The notes beneath the pieces are model-generated. The model made no database searches. It was not told the DNA's origin and saw nothing but the letters and a program-made list of their open reading frames with translations. The position numbers were made by a program, and so were the translations under genes. This document shows positions 44,534-52,384 of a DNA stretch of 64,000 bases, piece after piece. The stretch is from Rhodospirillaceae bacterium (lineage in GTDB: Bacteria; Pseudomonadota; Alphaproteobacteria; Rhodospirillales; Rhodospirillaceae): NCBI GenBank assembly GCA_029243545.1, contig JAQWRV010000027.1, forward strand, positions 1 through 64,000, in the 5' to 3' direction. How positions within the stretch are numbered: the stretch's first letter is position 1; every line of letters starts with the position of its first letter.

Positions 44534-45703
44534 ATGCGCGATACACATGTCTTGATGATCGGCGCTGGAATGGGCGGCCTAACCGCAGCGCTGGCGCTGC
44601 AGAAACTCGGTATTAAGGTCACGATTTACGAGCAGGCGCCGGCGCTGGGTGAGGTCGGTGCGGGGCTGACCATAAGCCCTAACGCCACCCGGGCGCTGGA
44701 ATACTGCGGTCTTGGCTCCTTCATGGAAGTTAATGGAGATACACCGACCAATGGTGCTCTCATCCATTACAAAACGGGCGAGGCGCTAACCCTGACCCAG
44801 AGCCAGGGCGGCTTCAAAGACCGCTTCGGCGCCGAGTACTATCAGATCCACCGCGCTGATCTGCACGATGCACTGGTCGCGGCGGTTTATGCGCATGATT
44901 CGGATGCGATTGTTCTTGATCACAAATTTGTATCGCTTAAACAGGATGATCAAAGCGTCACCGCCACGTTTAAGAATGGCAATTCAGTCAACGGAGACAT
45001 CTTGGTTGGTGCTGACGGTGCACGCTCTTCTGTCCGTGAGTCCATCATCGATAAAGTGAAGGTTACGTTTACCGGTCAAGCCGCGTTTCGTGGCGCCGCG
45101 CCCGCCAAAGACGTAGAACCCTTTATGACTATCGCCAACTCCGCCGTGACCATGGGGCCGGGGCATATATTCACGCGCTACTACATGCGCCATGGTGAAT
45201 TGGTCAACGTTGTGGGCATTGCCAGGACGGACGCCTGGAAACGGGAAGGCTGGTCTATCCCGGCTACACACGATGAATTCTTGGCTGAGTACCAAGGGTG
45301 GAACGAAAACGTCACCGGCATCATCAAAGCCATCCCTGAGCATACTTTGTTTAAGTGGGCCTTGTTTGACCGCGACCCCATTGAGCAATGGAGCAAAGGC
45401 CGCGTCACATTACTTGGCGATGCCGCCCATCCCATGCTACCATTTTTGGGCATGGGCGCTGCCATGGCGCTGGAAGACGGTGTGGTGATAGCGCGCTGTA
45501 TCGAAAAATATGACACGCCTGTAGACGTGTTTAAGGCCTATGAAGACGCGCGCAAAGAACGCACCAAAGGAGTCCTTTTAGACTCCCGCATACAAGGCGA
45601 GTGGTACCAAAATACGGATCCTGACGACTACGCAGGTTTTACCCGCACCGGCGAAATGCGCGTGCCCTTGATGGGCTACGATCCGGGCACAGTAGAGATT
45701 TAG
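44534..45703 (+). CDS. FAD-dependent aromatic hydroxylase (salicylate-hydroxylase-like), copy 1
   Basis: 389 residues from ATG 44534. FAD-binding GAGMGGLTAALALQKLG at the start; the DG motif GADGARSSVRES binds FAD and NAD(P)H; GDAAHPMLPFLGMGAAMALE is the second FAD site. This is the class A flavoprotein hydroxylase layout of salicylate and 3-hydroxybenzoate 6-hydroxylases. It should insert one oxygen into an electron-rich aromatic ring. GAGGA precedes the ATG. It follows the UbiD gene by 63 bases. The next gene is a close paralogue, so the pair arose by tandem duplication. Confidence 0.88.
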   Translation: MRDTHVLMIGAGMGGLTAALALQKLGIKVTIYEQAPALGEVGAGLTISPNATRALEYCGLGSFMEVNGDTPTNGALIHYKTGEALTLTQSQGGFKDRFGAEYYQIHRADLHDALVAAVYAHDSDAIVLDHKFVSLKQDDQSVTATFKNGNSVNGDILVGADGARSSVRESIIDKVKVTFTGQAAFRGAAPAKDVEPFMTIANSAVTMGPGHIFTRYYMRHGELVNVVGIARTDAWKREGWSIPATHDEFLAEYQGWNENVTGIIKAIPEHTLFKWALFDRDPIEQWSKGRVTLLGDAAHPMLPFLGMGAAMALEDGVVIARCIEKYDTPVDVFKAYEDARKERTKGVLLDSRIQGEWYQNTDPDDYAGFTRTGEMRVPLMGYDPGTVEI

Positions 45704-45714
45704 ATCGAGTGCTT

Positions 45715-46893
45715 ATGGAAGACCTGTCCGTAATCATTATTGGTGCCGGTATAGGTGGCTTGACAACTGCGCTAGCACTGCAGCGTGTCGGCATCGCTGC
45801 CACCGTCTATGAGGCCGCTCCGGAACTCAATGAAGTTGGTGCCGGCCTCACGATTAGTTCCAATGCCACACATGCACTAGAGTTTTGCGGTCTTGGTCCG
45901 TTCTTAGAGGAACACGGTTTTACGCCCGACCAAGGCGGCTTGATTCATTACCGTACCGGCAAAGCGCTGGTGCAGCCGCAAATTGGCCGTGACTATAAAG
46001 CCAAGTTTGGAGCCGAGTACTATCTCATTCATCGCGCTGACTTACACAACGGCATGGTGGGCCACCTACAATCCCAAAACTCTGACGCAATCGTTCTGGG
46101 CCACACCTTTGTCGGCTTGGAGCAAACGGACGATGCGGTGACTGTACGCTTCAGCAACGGCGCCATGGACACGGCTGACTTGGTCATCGGTGCCGATGGT
46201 TTGCGTTCCGCAGTGCGCGACTGCTTGTTCGATACACCGGAACCCAAGTTCACCGGCCAAGTTGCGTTCCGGGGATTGGCGTCAGCCGCGGATGTCGAAC
46301 CATTCATGAGTGTGGCTCCTGCGGCGGTGGCTATGGGACCCGGGCATACGATTACTCGCTACTACATCCGCAATCGCACCATGGTGAACGTGGTCTGTCT
46401 CGCCAAGACAGACGTTTGGCAGGAGGAAGGTTGGAGCACACCCGCTACCACAGACGAAGTGCTCAAGGAACATGAGGGGTGGCACGCTGATCTTATCGGC
46501 CTCCTCAAAGCTATTCCTGAAGACACGCTTTATAAGTGGGCTCTGTTCGACCGCGATGCGCTGCCGGTATGGAGCCAGGGCCAGGTGACGTTGTTGGGCG
46601 ATGCCGCCCACCCTATGTTGCCGTTCCAAGGTATGGGCGCAGCTATGGCCATGGAAGATGGAGTTGTCCTGGCCCGTTGTGTTGAAGCTGCCGCATCGGT
46701 GCCGGAAGTCTTTGAGCGTTACGAAAAAGCCCGGGTCGAGCATGCCAATGGTGTTCTTCTTGGCTCGCGCGCCATGGGTGTGTGGTACCAGACTACTGAT
46801 CCTGATAACTTCACAGGGTTTCCGCAACCCAGTTCTGCGGGCGGGCCGGAAGGAAACCTGATGGCGTACAACCCAGCGACAGTTACTGTATAA
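45715..46893 (+). CDS. FAD-dependent aromatic hydroxylase, copy 2 (paralogue)
   Basis: 392 residues from ATG 45715. It shares the same motifs as copy 1: GAGIGGLTTALALQRVG, GADGLRSAVRD and GDAAHPMLPFQGMGAAMAME. The N-termini align without gaps: EVGAGLTISPNATRALE in copy 1 against EVGAGLTISSNATHALE here. The family is the same, but differences in the FLGMG/FQGMG region and the substrate side imply separated specificity or a heterodimer. It begins 11 bases after copy 1, so the two are one transcription unit with the UbiD gene. The product is not predictable. Confidence 0.87.
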   Translation: MEDLSVIIIGAGIGGLTTALALQRVGIAATVYEAAPELNEVGAGLTISSNATHALEFCGLGPFLEEHGFTPDQGGLIHYRTGKALVQPQIGRDYKAKFGAEYYLIHRADLHNGMVGHLQSQNSDAIVLGHTFVGLEQTDDAVTVRFSNGAMDTADLVIGADGLRSAVRDCLFDTPEPKFTGQVAFRGLASAADVEPFMSVAPAAVAMGPGHTITRYYIRNRTMVNVVCLAKTDVWQEEGWSTPATTDEVLKEHEGWHADLIGLLKAIPEDTLYKWALFDRDALPVWSQGQVTLLGDAAHPMLPFQGMGAAMAMEDGVVLARCVEAAASVPEVFERYEKARVEHANGVLLGSRAMGVWYQTTDPDNFTGFPQPSSAGGPEGNLMAYNPATVTV

Positions 46894-46941
46894 ACGATTG
46901 ACCATGAGATCGAACGCCTTGATCGCCCTAGGCGCGGATTG

Positions 46942-48477
46942 ATGCCGGATCAATCTGACTTATCAGATCGTCCTAAACCGAGGAGTGATCGAATCAACCA
47001 CGCACGTGTTCTTGTCAACAGAAACGACGCAGATGCGCTTGAGTCAGCCCAGGCGCAGGCAGCTAAGTTCCCAAAAGATCCAGAGGTAATGGCCCTTTTT
47101 GGAGAGTGTTTACTTAAGGTTGGGGCTTACACTGTCGCTATAGAAAAATTTCTTGCTGCTCTGAGTCTTGGTAAAGACAGCTTTGATATTCGAATGCGAC
47201 TGGGCGGTGCGTATTTAAAATTGAATCAATTTCAGAGCGCCATAGAACACTACAAAGAAGCGGTGGTGCACGGGCCTGGCAACTTAGTCGCTAAAGTAAA
47301 CCTTGCCATTGCTTTGGAACGCGCAAACCAAATTGGCGAACTCCAAGACCTTATCGTTGAAATATTGGAAATTGACTCAGAAAATATCGAAGGCCGCCTC
47401 ATCGCGGCGACGGTGCAGAGGCGCAAGGGAGACTACGAACAAGGCATACATTTTCTCGAAGACCTCAGATTAGACAAAGCAACGCCCTTACAAGCGACTA
47501 GATGTCTGTTTGAGCTTGCCCAGCTATACGACAGGGCCGAACGCTCCGAAGAGGCGTTCAAGACATTTACGGCGGCGAACCGGCTGCAAAGCAACGGCTC
47601 AGGGTTTGACCAAAGCATAGCGAATAATTTCAAGGAACACGTTGCTTACGAGCGCAAGAAACTTCATCGGCAAGAATCTTTATCAGCTGCGGCGGTCTCT
47701 GATACTCAAGACCGCCCAGATCCGACATTCCTTATTGGATTTACGCGTTCAGGGACAACATTGCTTGAACAAATTTTGGGCGCCCACCCCGACCTTGATG
47801 TGCTCGGAGAGAAGCCCATTTTTACACGGGTGTATCAGGACTTTGTCGCTATGGAAGAAGCTCAAGAAAAACTGGGCGCCACTGTCTCGTTAGACCAACT
47901 GAGTTATCTCAAGGAAACCTATACCGATTCAGTCTCCGCGTATTTGGGAGCGGCACCGAAGCATCATTTTGTTGATAAACTGGCACTCAATCTAACCAAG
48001 ACAAGGCTTATTCAAGCGATGTTCCCAAAGTCAAAGTATATTTTCGCTTTGCGTCACCCTTGTGATGTTTGCCTCAGTAATTTCATGCAGAGTTTCTTTT
48101 TAAACGACGCAACAGCCAACTTTTTGAACTTTGAAGATGCGATACGTGTTTACGATCAGGTCATGAAGCTGTGGGCACAGGCCAGCGCTTTATTCAATTT
48201 GAACACACACATTGTCCGCTACGAAAGTTTGGTTGGAGATTTTGAATCCACCACCCGGCAAATTTTTGAATTCCTAGAATTGGACTGGAATGACCAGGTT
48301 CTCAACTACACGGATCACGCCAAACAGAGCGAGGGTATCACTACACCTAGTTATCAAGATGTGGTTCAGCCTATCTTTACCCGTTCTCAATATCGCTGGG
48401 TCCGGTACGCAGACAAGTTTGAGCCGTTCCGCCCAATACTAGAGCCGCATGTCCACCGCTTTGGTTATGACTGGTAG
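46942..48477 (+). CDS. TPR-repeat sulfotransferase (paralogue 2)
   Basis: 511 residues from ATG 46942. The TPR half includes VGAYTVAIEKFLAALSLGKD and LNQFQSAIEHYKEAVVHGPG. The sulfotransferase half has GFTRSGTT (266-273) for the PAPS 5'-phosphosulfate, GAHPDLDVLGEKPIFTRV, and YIFALRHPCDVCLSNFMQSF for the 3'-phosphate. It has the same architecture and length as the gene at 24616. Acceptor unknown. It follows the second flavin hydroxylase by 48 bases on the same strand, so it may be co-transcribed with the UbiD cassette, but a promoter in between cannot be excluded. Confidence 0.88.
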   Translation: MPDQSDLSDRPKPRSDRINHARVLVNRNDADALESAQAQAAKFPKDPEVMALFGECLLKVGAYTVAIEKFLAALSLGKDSFDIRMRLGGAYLKLNQFQSAIEHYKEAVVHGPGNLVAKVNLAIALERANQIGELQDLIVEILEIDSENIEGRLIAATVQRRKGDYEQGIHFLEDLRLDKATPLQATRCLFELAQLYDRAERSEEAFKTFTAANRLQSNGSGFDQSIANNFKEHVAYERKKLHRQESLSAAAVSDTQDRPDPTFLIGFTRSGTTLLEQILGAHPDLDVLGEKPIFTRVYQDFVAMEEAQEKLGATVSLDQLSYLKETYTDSVSAYLGAAPKHHFVDKLALNLTKTRLIQAMFPKSKYIFALRHPCDVCLSNFMQSFFLNDATANFLNFEDAIRVYDQVMKLWAQASALFNLNTHIVRYESLVGDFESTTRQIFEFLELDWNDQVLNYTDHAKQSEGITTPSYQDVVQPIFTRSQYRWVRYADKFEPFRPILEPHVHRFGYDW

Positions 48478-48521
48478 AGCGACATTACTGCGCGGTTTAG
48501 GCCTCTCGTGAGAATTGTGTT

Positions 48522-48830
48522 TCACGACCGTTGAATTGCACGCGTCGAAGAATTGACCGCCTCTTTTATTAATAATGCACACAACGTTGCCCAGCCAACC
48601 TTAGCCGTTGCAGCCGGATATTTCTTTTCAAAGTTCGCACCGATGTCGGCGAAGGGCGCTTGATTGTAATCGGTTTGATCAAACGTTACCCATTGGCGTT
48701 CGCCGTCTATCACGACGGGCGATCCTTGCTCGATAATGGGGAGCACGTCGACGCCGGGAAAAGCGACCGTGCGGATAGCGGCGACCAAGGGGCCTCTAGT
48801 TGAAGGCCAACAGAATTACCACATCCTAAC
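48522..48830 (-). pseudogene. C-terminal fragment resembling AAC(3)-family N-acetyltransferase
   Basis: The minus strand reads PIIEQGSPVVIDGERQWVTF, then DQTDYNQAPFADIGANFEKK, ending TAKVGWATLCALLIKEAV. The pattern V-D-G-x-R-x-W-V-x-F-D followed by F-x-x-I-G-x-x-F and V-x-x-G is that of the C-terminus of antibiotic/aminoglycoside 3-N-acetyltransferases. No start codon is present and a stop lies in frame just upstream, so only a tail survives. The rest of the 48478-49031 gap shows no other gene. The family call is moderate. Confidence 0.45.
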
Positions 48831-49031
48831 GGGCAATTTCCCCGGCGGCATCTTTTATAAACAGCGCATGCGATTGGTCAGAGGTTTTCGTAGCCCCAGC
48901 CGGTGAGCTTGGTGCGCGGCGTAATGTTATGATCCAGGCCTTCTCGAAAACTTTTCCTAAAGAGCCTGCCGTTTGCCTGATCGGACTAGCAAAATTTTCA
49001 TACTTAACGCTGCGTCCCTTGCTTCCGGGGT

Positions 49032-49865
49032 CTACTCCTGCGCGTTGGCGTGGTGAACCACAGTTTGTGGGAAGGGGATGTCGATACCTGCCTTATCAAA
49101 CGCTTCTTTAAACTGTTTGGTCAGATCACATTTGACACCCCAATGGTCGGGGGCGTTCACCCATACGCGGACAAGGATGTTAACTGAGCTATCAGCTAAT
49201 TCGCCCACTGCAAAAAAAGGTGCAGGATCGCCGTGGATACGGTCGTCTGCCCCAATGATATCGCCCATAGTTTTAATAGCATGGTCGATGCTGGAGCCAT
49301 AGCCAATGCCCATTACCAAATCGACGCGGCGGGTGGCGTTTCCAGAAAAGTTCTTAATCATGCTTCCCCACACAGCCCCGTTGGGTACTATCACCTGAAT
49401 GTTGTCACCTGTGGCGAGTTCGGTGGTAAACAAACTAATGGATTTGACGGTACCCGCGACACCGGCTGTGTCGACAAAGTCACCAATCTTGAAGGGCCGG
49501 AAAATAATTAACATCACGCCAGACGCGATATGGCCCAATGTGCCTTGTAAGGCGAGACCTAAGGCCAAACCTAATGCGCCGAGTAACGCGACAAAACTGG
49601 TGGTCTCCACACCAAAACGAGAGAGCACAGCGATCAATGTAAAGGTGAGGACGCTGTACCGGGCAATAGAGGCAAAGAAACTACCAAGCGTCGTGTCGAT
49701 GCGTTCTGATTTCTGTGCCGCACGGCGGATTGAACCAGACACCCATTCAGCGATGACCCAGCCAATGATAAATATAAGAATGGCGCCGACAACCGACAGG
49801 CCGTAGGAGGTTAAGACGGTAATCCCAGCGTCTATCGCGTCTGCCATCTGCTGCTCAAGTTCCAT
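49032..49865 (-). CDS. mscS: small-conductance mechanosensitive channel MscS family
   Basis: 277 residues, close to E. coli MscS. Three membrane segments (LSVVGAILIFIIGWVIAEWV first) and the pore helix FVALLGALGLALGLALQGTL, rich in Gly and Ala, are followed by the beta domain FRPFKIGDFVDTAGVAGTV and a C-terminal alpha/beta vestibule. It opens under membrane tension to release solutes on hypo-osmotic shock. It is leftward and monocistronic or with gshB, which is 57 bases upstream. Confidence 0.93.
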   Translation of the reverse strand: MELEQQMADAIDAGITVLTSYGLSVVGAILIFIIGWVIAEWVSGSIRRAAQKSERIDTTLGSFFASIARYSVLTFTLIAVLSRFGVETTSFVALLGALGLALGLALQGTLGHIASGVMLIIFRPFKIGDFVDTAGVAGTVKSISLFTTELATGDNIQVIVPNGAVWGSMIKNFSGNATRRVDLVMGIGYGSSIDHAIKTMGDIIGADDRIHGDPAPFFAVGELADSSVNILVRVWVNAPDHWGVKCDLTKQFKEAFDKAGIDIPFPQTVVHHANAQE

Positions 49866-49922
49866 GACGTCCCCGTTGGATGGTCTGGGTATATTGGAGG
49901 AAGCCTAGACTGCGGCTTCTAA

Positions 49923-50864
49923 TCAGGTCAATTTTCTTTCGATGGCATCCCAAATCGTTGCCTCGAGGCAGGCTTCATCGAAGTGGTTTATTTCCTGGAG
50001 CCCCGTTGGTGATGTCACATTGATCTCGGTCAGGTAACCTCCGATCACATCAATGCCGACGAAAATCAACCCGCGCTCTTCGAGAACCGGACCAATGGTC
50101 TCGCAGATTTCTTCTTCCCGCATTGTTAGACTCGATTTTTCTGGGCGCCCGCCAACATGCATATTTGATCGTGCTTCGCCGGCAGCCGGGACCCGGTTAA
50201 TGGCGCCAACGACTTTTCCATCGACCAATATAATCCGTTTGTCGCCTTGCCGGACTTCGGGCACATAGCGCTGTACGATCATCGGCTCACGAAAAATTTC
50301 TGAAAACATCTCTACCAGCGAGCCCATGTTTTCATCTCCGGGCGACAGATGAAAAACACCGGCACCACCGTTGCCGTATAAAGGCTTGATGATGATATCC
50401 TTGTACTCTTCCCTGAACGCCTTAATTTCCACAGGATCAGACGAGATCAGCGTCGGCGGCATTACCCCTTCAAAATGAGTCACAAAAAGTTTTTCAGGCG
50501 CGTTTCGAACACTCACGGGATTATTCACAACCAATGTCGTGTCCATGACGTGTTCAAGAATGTGCGTCGCAGTGATGTAAGCCATGTCAAAGGGCGGATC
50601 CTGCCGCATCAACACCACATCCATTAATGACAAGTCGATTTCCTGCGTTTCATCGAAATTAAAATGATTGTTCTGTTCCCGGCGCACCTCCATTGGGTTT
50701 GCTTTAGCGATCACCCGACCGTCACGAAAGGACAAGTGGCTTGGCAAATAATGAAAAAGTGCAAAACCTCGTTTTTGAGCCTCAAGTGCTAGAACGAAAG
50801 TTGAATCGCCTTCAATATCGATTCCGTCCATGGGGTCCATTTGTATTGCTACGGCTAATGTCAT
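49923..50864 (-). CDS. gshB: glutathione synthetase
   Basis: 313 residues of ATP-grasp type. [19 protein letters not shown] starts it; [16 protein letters not shown] is the ATP-lid region; [20 protein letters not shown] contains metal-binding residues. It joins gamma-glutamylcysteine to glycine in the cytoplasm. The SirB1 gene lies 30 bases upstream. Normal alphaproteobacterial neighbours rsmI and yraN lie just beyond. Confidence 0.97.
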   Translation of the reverse strand: MTLAVAIQMDPMDGIDIEGDSTFVLALEAQKRGFALFHYLPSHLSFRDGRVIAKANPMEVRREQNNHFNFDETQEIDLSLMDVVLMRQDPPFDMAYITATHILEHVMDTTLVVNNPVSVRNAPEKLFVTHFEGVMPPTLISSDPVEIKAFREEYKDIIIKPLYGNGGAGVFHLSPGDENMGSLVEMFSEIFREPMIVQRYVPEVRQGDKRIILVDGKVVGAINRVPAAGEARSNMHVGGRPEKSSLTMREEEICETIGPVLEERGLIFVGIDVIGGYLTEINVTSPTGLQEINHFDEACLEATIWDAIERKLT

Positions 50865-50894
50865 AACGGCTGCCCTTCTAAACCCAGTGAGCGA

Positions 50895-51746
50895 TCAATG
50901 TATGCGCTGTTTAATATCTTGGACCACGGTATCGATGCGTGAACGTTCGGCACCAACAGGCGCGCGCGCCAGATACGTTTCCAGCGTCGCTACGGCATCG
51001 GAAAGGTGGCCCAAACGAAGATTGAGGAGGCCCGCTTCCCGATAGAGCGCAGCGCTGTCGGGCATCAGTATTTGCATGGTCTTAAGTGCATCGAGGGCTT
51101 CCTGCATTTGCCCCAAATCGAGCCGGCGAGTCTTCACGTTGTTCTGTAGGCGGAGCAGAATGTCCCGATAACTAACGGTTCTATAATAACGGAAATCTAA
51201 TTCTTCGGTGGGACCGACAACAACTTTTAGAAGGTCCCGCAACGCCGGCGTGTCGAGAATATGGCCATCATGAAACGGGTCAATGATGGCCCTGCTACCG
51301 TCTAGACTTTCCAGTCTAATGAGAAAATGCCCAGGAAAATTTAAACCGGCGGCGTTCCACCCTTGTGCTCTGGCCGCCGCTATATACAGAATACCTAAGG
51401 AAACCGGTAATCCTTTGCGCCTGTCTATTACACGCATCAAATTTGCGTTGTCCAAATCATCGTATGTATCTTCGTCTCCGCGGTAGCGGTACTTGTCACC
51501 AATCACTTTCGACAAAACGCTAGCCATTTGACGCGGTGTGGGCGCCGGCTCGTCAAAACCTTCGCTTTCAACCCGCTCTTCAACGGATAGGTAGAGGGAT
51601 TTGAGGTGATTCAGATAGGGCTTAACGTGGGCGGCCGGTGTGTCGCGTGAGGCAAGCATCAATGCCACCTCAGCGAGGTCAAAGCCATCTTCTCCTTTTT
51701 CTAGGAGTGCGCTCAATTCGTCTGCCATTAAGTCGTCTGGGGTCAT
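50895..51746 (-). CDS. SirB1 transglutaminase-like TPR protein
   Basis: 283 residues. The central block PVSLGILYIAAARAQGWNAA and LNFPGHFLIRLE is the SirB1/transglutaminase-like fold with positions of a Cys-protease triad (Ser/Ile in place of Cys here), followed by a C-terminal TPR (ALYREAGLLNLRLGHLSDAVATL). Function is unclear; SirB1 proteins are widespread and sometimes linked to lipid or PHP metabolism. The ATG at 51746 overlaps a small upstream ORF (ATGA). gshB follows by 30 bases. Confidence 0.85.
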   Translation of the reverse strand: MTPDDLMADELSALLEKGEDGFDLAEVALMLASRDTPAAHVKPYLNHLKSLYLSVEERVESEGFDEPAPTPRQMASVLSKVIGDKYRYRGDEDTYDDLDNANLMRVIDRRKGLPVSLGILYIAAARAQGWNAAGLNFPGHFLIRLESLDGSRAIIDPFHDGHILDTPALRDLLKVVVGPTEELDFRYYRTVSYRDILLRLQNNVKTRRLDLGQMQEALDALKTMQILMPDSAALYREAGLLNLRLGHLSDAVATLETYLARAPVGAERSRIDTVVQDIKQRIH

Positions 51747-51952
51747 GCGCCGGTATTCCCAATAGCAACCAACGTAACGACTCGGCGCACATTACCTCCC
51801 TGCAGGGTCGCTTCGTTATCTTGTGCGGCAAAACCCACGCCTGTTCCGGGCGCCATATTATAAGCAGTCGGTGTACTCCCACTGACAATGCGTGTGGTGC
51901 AGAAATCAGTGAGGGCGAGTTGAGCTAAACCCGTTTTGTGTATCACATACAT
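51743..51952 (-). CDS. possible small protein of 69 residues
   Basis: A short frame starting MYVIHKTGLAQLALTDFC and ending LVAIGNTGA. Its stop overlaps the SirB1 start in an ATGA arrangement, as in coupled genes. I do not recognise it and a chance frame is possible. The remaining sequence 51953-52013 holds no gene. Confidence 0.35.
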   Translation of the reverse strand: MYVIHKTGLAQLALTDFCTTRIVSGSTPTAYNMAPGTGVGFAAQDNEATLQGGNVRRVVTLVAIGNTGA

Positions 51953-52013
51953 AGCCTTACACTAGCCAAACCCCGACCAGGGTCAATCGGCCTTCGTCGT
52001 TCTGATAAATTGT

Positions 52014-52378
52014 CTAATCGTCGTCTCTAGGGGCGCCAGGCGTCAGCAATGCGTCGGGCCATCGCCAAGGTCGCACGATCATGACATCAAACCCCGGGTC
52101 ATGGTTTGCGAGATCTGGATGACTACCAATGTAAACTTCTGCGCCACGCTTGATGCGATGTTGCTGTTTGGGCGTGGCCGCGTTCAAATCAATTTCCATG
52201 CTATGCCACGCCCTTACTTCTATGAAGGCGAGAATATTGCCAGGCATTGCGATGAGGCCGATCTCGTCGGCACCTGTATCACGTTTAGAGCGACAGCCGT
52301 ATTCAAGAACACGCCAGCCAGACAACAGTAAGGCAAAGCGGCAGGCCAGCTAGGCCCATCGGCCATAGCGCGCAGCTC
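52014..52378 (-). pseudogene. yraN: decayed yraN (UPF0102, nuclease-fold)
   Basis: The minus strand from about 52378 reads RAARYGRWA, then TAG, then LACRFALLLSGWRVLEYGCR, then DEIGLIAMPGNILAFIEVRA, ending DVMIVRPWRWPDALL. This is YraN: a G-R-W-A-E start, W-R-x-L, and F-x-E-V-K plus W-R-W-P motifs. The TAG replaces the usual Glu codon. The acidic G-E-I-D-L-I-A motif is DEIGLIA and the F-V-E-V-K Lys is Arg, so the active site is also altered. The gene sits in its usual place right after rsmI. An internal TTG at 52325 could start a shortened 103-residue frame. Confidence 0.72.
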
Positions 52379-52384
52379 TTTAGC

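Noticed and set aside
44483-46893. The twin flavin hydroxylases as one gene split by a frameshift
   Set aside because: Each has its own start, both FAD motifs and full length, so they are two complete paralogues.
15762-52378. Genome-wide recoding of TAG
   Set aside because: mnmE, parA, parB, the LysE gene and other intact genes end naturally at TAG, so it works as a stop here.
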